From JAKACA01 sp050008715 (GTDB taxonomy: Bacteria; Actinomycetota; Acidimicrobiia; Acidimicrobiales; Bog-793): a stretch of DNA of 15,013 nucleotides. Positions 1 to 5,298 of this stretch are shown here, one piece after another. Position 1 is the stretch's first letter. Every line of letters starts with the position of its first letter. The notes beneath the pieces are model-generated. The model saw only the letters and a program-made list of their open reading frames with translations. It made no database searches and had not been told where the DNA came from. The translations under genes and the position numbers were made by a program. Location of the stretch: positions 1-15,013 of the forward strand of contig JBEKMC010000095.1 of the NCBI GenBank assembly GCA_050008715.1, written 5' to 3'.

Positions 1-226
1 TTCACCCCTTCTCCCCCGGGCACCGACAGCCGGTGCACCGATGGGCAGGGCTTACCTCTAAGCCGCACCATGCTCAGCGACCACAAGTCGCCTTACGTGG
101 GTCGTTTTGCCTGCGACTGGCATCGACTCGCAACCACAGACCCGTGCGTGTCCATCTGTGCTGAGTCTAGATGTGCCTTCGTGCCGGCGCCGCACACAGC
201 AGCAGCCGGAAGGGCCGGGGAGTGGA
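1..226. other. Non-coding left flank with clustered short hairpins
   Basis: No convincing gene occupies this stretch, which lies downstream of the ahcY-like stop. Open frames crossing it are short or are antisense shadows of ahcY. It is visibly less GC-rich than the coding DNA. Several short perfect inverted repeats are present: 20-25 with 31-36 (6 bp), 49-53 with 60-64 (5 bp), 77-81 with 87-91 (5 bp) and 135-140 with 155-160 (6 bp). The arm at 87-91 could instead pair with 113-117. It may be the 3' untranslated region or terminator of ahcY, the leader of a minus-strand gene beyond the left edge, or a small RNA. I could not match it to a SAM, SAH or c-di-GMP riboswitch or to a tRNA. Confidence 0.5.
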
Positions 227-1519
227 TCACGGCGTCCAGGAGGCGAGATAGCTCTGCTGGGAGTCGGTCAGCTCGTCGATGGCGAGACCCATGGTCGCGA
301 GCTTGAGGCGAGCGACTTCCCGGTCGATCTCTTGAGGAACGTCGTAGACCTCCGGCTCGAGCTCGTCGCGATGGCGGACGAGCCACTCGCATGCGAGGGC
401 CTGGACGGCGAAGGAGATGTCCATCACCTGGGCAGGGTTGCCGTCTGCGGCGCCGAGGTTCACGAGGCGACCTTCGGCGATCACGAGCAGGCGCCTCCCG
501 TCCTCCAGGGCGAACTCCTCCACCATCGGGCGCACGAGCCGTTGACGCCCATTGGCGAGAGCCGCCAGGGACGCCACGTCGATCTCGACGTCGAAGTGGC
601 CGGCGTTGGCAAGGATCGCCCCGTCGGGCATGCAGGCCAGGTGCTCGGCTCGGATCACGTCGCGGTTGCCGGTGGCGGTGACGAAGATCTGGCCGATCTC
701 CGCTGCAGCGGCCATCGGCATGACCTGGTAGCCGTCGAGGGCGGCCTCGAGGGCGCGGAGCGGATCCACCTCCGTCACGATGACCGATGCACCCATACCT
801 CGCGAGCGTTCTGCGACACCACGGCCGCAGTTGCCGTATCCCGCCACGACGACACGGGCGCCGGCGAGGAGAGTGTTCGTCGCCCTGACGATGCCGTCGA
901 TGGTTGACTGCCCGGTGCCGTAACGGTTGTCCGCCAGTGTCCGGGCCGCCGCGCCGCTCACGGCCACGATCGGATAGGCGAGCGCGCCGGTGGCTGCGAG
1001 CGATCGCAGGCGGATGGCACCTGTGGTCGTGTCCTCAGTGCCCCCGATGACCGCAGCCGCCTGTGCGGGCCGCTCGACGTGCAGCCGGGCCACGAGGTCG
1101 CAGCCGTCGTCGACGGTGAGAGCCGGACGGCCGTCGAGCACTGCGCCCACATGGGCGGAATACTCCGACGCGTTCGCGCCCCTACGGGCGAACGTCGCTA
1201 CGGCGAAGTCTGTGACGAGCGACGCCGCCACCTCGTCGTTCGTCGAGAGAGGGTTGGAGGCACACAGGCTCAAGCTGGCCCCGCCGGCCGCGAGCGCCCT
1301 CAGGAGGTTCGCCGTCTCCGCCGTCACGTGCAGGCACGCTCCGATGGCGACACCGGCGAAGGGCTGCTCGGACTCGAACCGGGCGCGGACCGTGCCGAGG
1401 ACCGGCATCCGCTGGGCCGCCCACTCGATTCGCTCGCGCCCGAGCCGGGACAGGCTGAGGTCGGCGACGTCCGACTCGAGACCCGAGGGTCGGCGTGACG
1501 GACCGCGCGGCGGGGACAA
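227..1519 (-). CDS. ahcY: Adenosylhomocysteinase-like protein (archaeal-type, altered active site)
   Basis: The 430-residue product aligns over its whole length with S-adenosylhomocysteine hydrolase, the cytosolic NAD-dependent enzyme that splits SAH into adenosine and homocysteine. Family landmarks are present: IEWAAQRMPVL at 31-41, a CLHVTAETA segment with His64, the DDGCDL aspartates at 137-138, TTTG at 164-167, the archaeal-type YGTGQST at 200-206, the NAD loop GYGNCGRG at 227-234, AGHFDVEI with His308, and a SYLASW C-terminus. The subtype lacks the C-terminal Lys/Tyr tail of eukaryotic enzymes. Residues that bind the substrate ribose in typical enzymes are changed: the usual EETTTG is EDTTTG (Asp163), NDxxxKxxFDN is SGAAARTLADN (188-198, Lys to Arg193), and GHP is GNP (Asn361). 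It may be a paralogue with shifted substrate or reduced activity. The start is a TTG two bases after the tobH stop and is the only available in-frame start, so the N-terminus is uncertain. It is the last gene of the pmmA operon. Confidence 0.85.
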   Translation of the reverse strand: MSPPRGPSRRPSGLESDVADLSLSRLGRERIEWAAQRMPVLGTVRARFESEQPFAGVAIGACLHVTAETANLLRALAAGGASLSLCASNPLSTNDEVAASLVTDFAVATFARRGANASEYSAHVGAVLDGRPALTVDDGCDLVARLHVERPAQAAAVIGGTEDTTTGAIRLRSLAATGALAYPIVAVSGAAARTLADNRYGTGQSTIDGIVRATNTLLAGARVVVAGYGNCGRGVAERSRGMGASVIVTEVDPLRALEAALDGYQVMPMAAAAEIGQIFVTATGNRDVIRAEHLACMPDGAILANAGHFDVEIDVASLAALANGRQRLVRPMVEEFALEDGRRLLVIAEGRLVNLGAADGNPAQVMDISFAVQALACEWLVRHRDELEPEVYDVPQEIDREVARLKLATMGLAIDELTDSQQSYLASWTP

Positions 1520-1521
1520 CC

Positions 1522-2531
1522 TCAGCCGGCCGAGCCCAAGGCGGCTTTGAGCTCCGCCAGCGTCGGGACCGGCCCTGGGTCGATCCCTTCCCGACCCGCC
1601 AGGTGAAGCGACACGACATCGCCGATCATGACGAGATCGAAGAACCTGGCAAGCTCGCCGTCGCCGGCGGCCTCGACGTCGACGACCCGGGAGAGCGCCT
1701 CGGATGTCAGCTGGGCGAACAATTCGAAACGCCTCGCCATACGCGCATCCTCGAGCCCGCTTCGCAGGTTGACGAGCGTCAAGACCTGGCGGGTGACGTC
1801 ACCGTGCTGCCCGAAGCCGCACACCTCGTTGTGGCAGACCTCCGGTTGCACGCCGTGAGCGGAGGGCGATTTGGCATTCTCGTTCACCTGAGTCTTCCAG
1901 CGGCGGGCGGCAACCGCCCCGAGACCCGAGGCGCCGTGCACGAGGGGGATCGTCCGCCCGATCTGACGCGCCACGTCGGCAGCAATCCCTCCGCCAGAGC
2001 TCAGCGACTGACCCCGCCGCCCGAGCTGCGCGACGCAGCGGTCGCCCCGATGGCCGACCGCGGCTGGGACACGGGTGGGCGCGATCCGGCGGCGAGGTCC
2101 ACCACCGCCCCGCCGGCGCCGGCATCTGCGACGCGCTCGGCCAAGGCGCCGCCGCACGTCACCGCGACGACGGGAGCACCGGCGGAGAGGGCGGCGGAGG
2201 TGACGGTGAGGGTTTCTTCGGTCTGGCCGGAGAACGAGACGGCAAAGACCAGCGACCGAGGACCGAGAAAGCGCGGCGGCGAAGACGAGTTGACGAGCAC
2301 GACCGGTAGGGGTGACCGGGATGCAGCGTAGGCCGCCAGCACCTCGCCGGCCACGGCGCTGCCGCCCATGCCGGCCACGACCACCGACGTCAGCCGCTCG
2401 ACCTCGAGACCACTTGGGAGCGGGACGGTCCCAGCCAGGGCAACTGCGATCTGATCACCCATGCCGAGGGTCGCCGGAAGCAGGTCTTCGCTGTCAGGAT
2501 CGAGCCAGCGCGCCGGCGCCTCTCCCGTCAC
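1522..2531 (-). pseudogene. tobH: TobH / phosphoglucose-phosphomannose isomerase-like SIS protein, frameshifted
   Basis: Two reading frames together cover a SIS-domain sugar isomerase of the bifunctional PGI/PMI type; the actinobacterial relative is Rv3256c (TobH). The first frame (2531 down to a TGA at 2001, 176 aa) carries the N-terminal SIS domain, with VVAGMGGSAVAGE and the phosphosugar loop SFSGQTEETL. The second frame (usable up to at least 2157, ending 1522) carries the C-terminal half, with ARQIGRTIPLVHG, the NENAK motif containing the catalytic Glu, and CHNEV containing the catalytic His. The frames differ by -1, and only about 31 codons separate PRSAIG from ARQIGR where I expect roughly 50-60, so a short internal deletion as well as a frameshift is likely. 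The GTG start at 2531 overlaps the Trm112-like stop in GTGA, which implies translational coupling. It may be a true pseudogene, a split gene or an assembly error. The flanks are well conserved, so any decay would be recent. Confidence 0.8.
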
Positions 2532-2779
2532 GCGGTGGGCGAAGGCGGACCGAAATTGGGGCTGATCCCTTCGGACTCAGCTTTCGCCAACAGCCGGGCG
2601 TGCTCGTCGTCGCTCACGGCTTCCGCCTCGTCGACGAGCATCACCGGAATGCCGTCGAGGATGCGGTAACGGCGGTGCAGCCGAGGGTTGTAGAGCGTGT
2701 CCTCGTCCTCGAAGTACAAGAGCGGTCCCTTGTCTTCGGGGCAGGCGAGGATCTCGAGCAGCAGCGGGTCAAGCGCCAT
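2528..2779 (-). CDS. Trm112-like / UPF0434 family small protein
   Basis: This is an 83-residue protein of the Trm112-like family, whose eukaryotic and archaeal members activate methyltransferases; its bacterial role is unclear. The N-terminal LLEILACPEDKGPL and the later RRYRILDGIPVMLVDEA are the family signature. Of the zinc-binding cysteines seen in Trm112 itself only Cys12 remains, which is usual for the bacterial subgroup as I know it. I chose ATG at 2779 because GGGAG (2788-2792) lies 8 bases upstream; a GTG at 2794 would add five residues. The start lies inside the end of pmmA (stop at 2769) and the stop overlaps the tobH start, so all three should be translated as a coupled set. The mycobacterial pmmA/tobH neighbourhood supports the family call. 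Confidence 0.85.
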   Translation of the reverse strand: MALDPLLLEILACPEDKGPLLYFEDEDTLYNPRLHRRYRILDGIPVMLVDEAEAVSDDEHARLLAKAESEGISPNFGPPSPTA

Positions 2780-4253
2780 GGTCAGAGCTCCCACTCTTCG
2801 TCGGGTCGGTTGGGTTCGTCGGGTCGGTTGGGTTCGTCGGGTCGTCGAGGCTTGCGATGAGCCCTCTCACATCGACCACGTGGGCGGCACACTCCTCCGG
2901 CGAGTCGGCTTCCAGATTCAAGCGCAGGAGCGGCTCGGTGTTCGAGGACCGCAGGTTGAACCACCACGGGCCTACGTCGACGGTGAGGCCGTCCAGGTGG
3001 TCGAGCGAGGCGCCGGCGGCGAGATAGTGCTCCTCCACGCCGGCGAGCACCCTCGCCGCATCTCGCACCTTCGTGTTGATCTCGCCGGAGTCGGCATATC
3101 GCTCGAAGGGCTTGCGGAGCTCCGACAAAGGAAGCGTCGTCTTCGACATGAGCTCGAGCACCGTCATGGCGGCGATGATGCCCGAGTCCGCCCGGTAGTT
3201 CTCGCGGAAGTAGTAGTGCCCGGAGTGCTCGCCGCCGAACAAGGCGCCGGTCTCGGCCATCGTGGCTTTCACGAACGAGTGCCCGACGCGGGTCCGTACC
3301 GGGACCCCGCCATTCTCACGGATGATCTCGGGTACCGCCTTCGAGCAGATGAGGTTGTAGAGGATGGTGGCGCCGGGGTGTTTCTCGAGAACTGCCGCCG
3401 CCACGATCGAGGTCGTGAGCGATCCGGAGAGCGGTTCGGCTTTGTCGTCGACGAGGAAGACGCGGTCGGCGTCGCCGTCGAAGGCGAGGCCGACGTCGGC
3501 CCCGACCTCCAGAATCCGGGCGCGAAGGGCGACGAGGTTCTCGGGCTGGATGGGGTCGGCGGGATGGTTCGGAAACGTTCCGTCCAGATCGCCGAAGAGG
3601 ACTTCGAGGTCGATCGGCAGGCCGGCGAATACCTTGGGGGCGACGAGGCCGCCCATCCCGTTGGCGGTGTCGGCGACGACCTTCAGAGGGCGCAGGCTGT
3701 CCACGTCGATGAACGAGTGGACATGGGTCGCAAACGCGTCGAGCAGGTCCGTCTGCCGGTAACGCGGATCGCTGGACGGATCGGCCGTCGATGGCGGCGA
3801 GCTGCTCGCCAGCGCCTCCTCGGCGCCCGAGCGAATCTCTGCCAGGCCGGAGTCCTGCCCTACCGGCTTGGCGCCGGCGAGACAGAACTTGATGCCGTTG
3901 TAGGCGGCCGGGTTGTGTGAGGCAGTCAGCATTGCCGCCGGCATGTTGAGATGACCCGAGGCGAAGTACAACAGATCCGTAGAGACGAGGCCGAGGTCGA
4001 CCACTCCGAGCCCCTCCGACAGCACGCCGGCGGCCATGGCATGGGACAGCTCCACCCCACTTGCCCGCATGTCCCGGCCGATGGCGACCGAAGTGGCTCC
4101 TTCGGCTTGACGGGCAAAACGGGCAAAACCTGCCCCGATCGCCGCTGTCAGCGCGCCGTCGAGCTGGTCGGGCACGATGCCGCGGACGTCGTAGGCCTTG
4201 AAGATGGCGTCGAACGGCGACATGGGGACCGGAGCTGCGGCGGGAGACGACAT
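2769..4253 (-). CDS. manB: Phosphomannomutase/phosphoglucomutase
   Basis: A 494-residue alpha-D-phosphohexomutase that interconverts hexose 6- and 1-phosphates, feeding GDP-mannose or UDP-glucose synthesis for envelope glycans. All four signature loops are intact: TASHNP at 110-115 with phospho-acceptor Ser112, the metal loop DGDADR at 259-264, the sugar-specificity loop GEHSGHYYF at 341-349, and the phosphate-binding loop RSSNTEP at 435-441. The N-terminal FKAYDVRG is typical; M11 (4223) is an alternative start giving a more usual N-terminus. The orthologue in M. tuberculosis is Rv3257c (pmmA). The C-terminus carries an unusual tail, (D)PTNPT repeats, encoded by an 18-bp tandem repeat at 2797-2844, just before the Trm112-like gene that overlaps its stop. 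No clear Shine-Dalgarno is visible; a TAGGCT box 9 bases before the ATG suggests leaderless transcription. Confidence 0.95.
   Translation of the reverse strand: MSSPAAAPVPMSPFDAIFKAYDVRGIVPDQLDGALTAAIGAGFARFARQAEGATSVAIGRDMRASGVELSHAMAAGVLSEGLGVVDLGLVSTDLLYFASGHLNMPAAMLTASHNPAAYNGIKFCLAGAKPVGQDSGLAEIRSGAEEALASSSPPSTADPSSDPRYRQTDLLDAFATHVHSFIDVDSLRPLKVVADTANGMGGLVAPKVFAGLPIDLEVLFGDLDGTFPNHPADPIQPENLVALRARILEVGADVGLAFDGDADRVFLVDDKAEPLSGSLTTSIVAAAVLEKHPGATILYNLICSKAVPEIIRENGGVPVRTRVGHSFVKATMAETGALFGGEHSGHYYFRENYRADSGIIAAMTVLELMSKTTLPLSELRKPFERYADSGEINTKVRDAARVLAGVEEHYLAAGASLDHLDGLTVDVGPWWFNLRSSNTEPLLRLNLEADSPEECAAHVVDVRGLIASLDDPTNPTDPTNPTDPTKSGSSDHGA
2797..2844. repeat. 18-bp tandem repeat inside the 3' end of manB
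   Basis: Two perfect 18-bp units (2797-2814 and 2815-2832; ttcgtcgggtcggttggg) are followed by a 12-base partial third copy (2833-2844). The array is in frame and encodes the PTNPTD repeats of the phosphomannomutase C-terminal tail. A length divisible by three means copy-number change would not break the gene. Confidence 0.95.
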
Positions 4254-4270
4254 GGCCAGGGGAGCCTATA
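4254..4270 (-). promoter_or_regulatory. Possible -10 box of a leaderless manB promoter
   Basis: On the minus strand a TAGGCT hexamer (actinobacterial TANNNT type) ends 9 bases before the manB ATG, and no Shine-Dalgarno lies between. I see no good -35 box. It would give manB its own promoter just after the CPBP gene and the repeat tract. This is weak, pattern-only evidence. Confidence 0.3.
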
Positions 4271-4287
4271 GGTCAATGCCTGGCGGC

Positions 4288-4375
4288 CAGTGCTGCTGAC
4301 TCCCAGTGTGGCTGACTGCCAGTGCTGCCGGCGCTCAGTGCTGCTGACACCCAGTGCTGCCGGCGCTCAGTGCTG
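4288..4375. repeat. Degenerate tandem repeat between CPBP gene and manB
   Basis: A perfect 25-bp direct repeat occurs at 4319-4343 and 4351-4375 (period 32 bp), made of alternating units beginning ccagtgctgc. Degenerate shorter copies precede it at 4288-4302 and 4303-4318. The array fills most of the 113-bp gap between the genes, and its right end includes the CPBP stop codon (4367-4369). Arm-like pairings such as gccggc occur inside the units, so the transcript could fold. Confidence 0.9.
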
Positions 4376-5242
4376 GAGCACGTAGGCGATGATCGTCGTC
4401 GTGTTGAAGGCGACGTGAGCGATGATCGTCGGACCGAGCCGGCCCGTGCGGTACGCCACGTAGGCGAGCAGCATCCCGAAGCCCGCCAGCCCGAGGAACT
4501 GCAGCCGCTCGAAGTGGACGAGGCCGAAGACGAGACCCGTCACTACGATCGACAGCGCCGGGCCGGCCCGCCGGCCGAGATGCCGGAACCGGCCCAACAG
4601 TCCCCGCAGCAGGAGACCGCGGAAGAAGATCTCCTCGACGAGCGGGCTGCCGACACAAACGAGAATTGTCAGCAGCACGAGGCTGAACGTGTTGTACTGC
4701 ACCGGGTTGAGCAGCTGCTGAGCCGGATGGCCGAGCTGCTGGTTGAGGTTGTGCACGATGGGCTGCAGGGGCAACTCGAGGAGGGGCACGAGCAGGTATT
4801 GCGAGCCGACACCGAGGACGAGGCCGAGCGGAAGATCCGGCCAGAGCCGGAGGCGCAGGCCGTAGTCGTCGACGAATGCCCCTCTGGCGGTCGTCGATGC
4901 AGGCGACGAGCCGGACGGCTGGGAGTCCAGCGCCCGGGAGTCCGGCACCTGGGAGCCCGGCCGTTGGGACGTCAAGGGAGAGAGCAGCCCTCGCGTGCGG
5001 CTCGCAAAGATCGCCGACCCGACAAAACCCGCCCACAGCCCGGCGAAGTCGGCGATGTCACCGCCGACCCCGAGCTGGCTCGGGCTCGTGTGGGATGCCG
5101 CCGCGTAGACGGAGACGGCCACGATCGACAGCAGGAAACCCACCACCAGCCCGAGTGCCGCCTCCCAGACGCCGAACGGGTTGCCGAGCGATCGGGAGCC
5201 GGGGTCGCTCATCGCCTGAGCGTCGCCCGAATCTGCGGCCAT
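4367..5242 (-). CDS. CPBP family intramembrane metalloprotease (CAAX-protease-like)
   Basis: A multi-pass membrane protein of 291 residues with the three CPBP/Abi signature motifs: EExxxR in VEEIFFRG (Glu203, Glu204, Arg208), FxxxH in FGLVH (239-243), and HxxxN in HVAFN (276-280). Bacterial members are glutamate-type intramembrane proteases, often of unknown substrate. About seven or eight hydrophobic segments are visible, the first around 26-50 and the second around 63-81. Between the second segment and the catalytic core lies a polar, non-conserved linker (about 85-120) built from degenerate five-residue repeats such as SQVPD and SRALD. I used ATG 5242; ATG 5212 or GTG 5272 are possible, and none has a clear ribosome binding site. 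It diverges from ftsH across 56 bases and lies upstream of manB in the same direction, so co-transcription is possible. The substrate cannot be inferred. Confidence 0.88.
   Translation of the reverse strand: MAADSGDAQAMSDPGSRSLGNPFGVWEAALGLVVGFLLSIVAVSVYAAASHTSPSQLGVGGDIADFAGLWAGFVGSAIFASRTRGLLSPLTSQRPGSQVPDSRALDSQPSGSSPASTTARGAFVDDYGLRLRLWPDLPLGLVLGVGSQYLLVPLLELPLQPIVHNLNQQLGHPAQQLLNPVQYNTFSLVLLTILVCVGSPLVEEIFFRGLLLRGLLGRFRHLGRRAGPALSIVVTGLVFGLVHFERLQFLGLAGFGMLLAYVAYRTGRLGPTIIAHVAFNTTTIIAYVLQH
4921..4965. repeat. 15-bp degenerate tandem repeat in the CPBP linker
   Basis: Three 15-bp units begin at 4921, 4936 and 4951, each starting with gggag and rich in tcc/ccc. They are in frame and encode pentapeptides (SQVPD, SRALD, SQPSG) in the polar linker of the CPBP protease. 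The units are about 70-80 percent alike by eye. Confidence 0.75.
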
Positions 5243-5286
5243 GGTCAACTCGCGGGGACGATGTCCGCGCACCTGGGTGGCACGCC

Positions 5287-5298
5287 TACGATGTTGGG
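5287..5298 (+). promoter_or_regulatory. Possible -10 box for leaderless ftsH
   Basis: TACGAT at 5287-5292 matches the actinobacterial TANNNT -10 pattern and ends 6 bases before the ftsH GTG. Transcription would then start at or next to the start codon. No good -35 box is visible and no Shine-Dalgarno is present, which is consistent with a leaderless mRNA. Confidence 0.4.

Noticed and set aside
1..226. SAM/SAH or c-di-GMP riboswitch, or tRNA
   Set aside because: Checked by eye on both strands because of the neighbouring SAH hydrolase gene; the conserved core sequences of these RNAs are not found.
107..907. Plus-strand open frame of 266 codons
   Set aside because: It is antisense to the ahcY-like gene; the translation is low-complexity (His/Asp/Gly/Val-rich) with no family motif, as expected of high-GC shadow frames.
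1985..2160. Programmed -1 frameshifting in tobH
   Set aside because: Both frames are open over this stretch, but I see no X XXY YYZ slippery heptamer in the correct frame, and the connecting region appears shortened, so mutation or assembly error is likelier.
2697..3920. Plus-strand open frame of 407 codons
   Set aside because: Complementary frame of manB, whose catalytic motifs are all on the minus strand.
4288..4375. CRISPR array
   Set aside because: Repeats are adjacent and degenerate with no unique spacers of constant length, and no cas genes are present.
4876..5298. N-terminal extension of ftsH to 4876
   Set aside because: It would overlap the CPBP gene in antisense and adds 141 residues with no FtsH similarity; GTG 5299 gives a normal N-terminus before helix 1.
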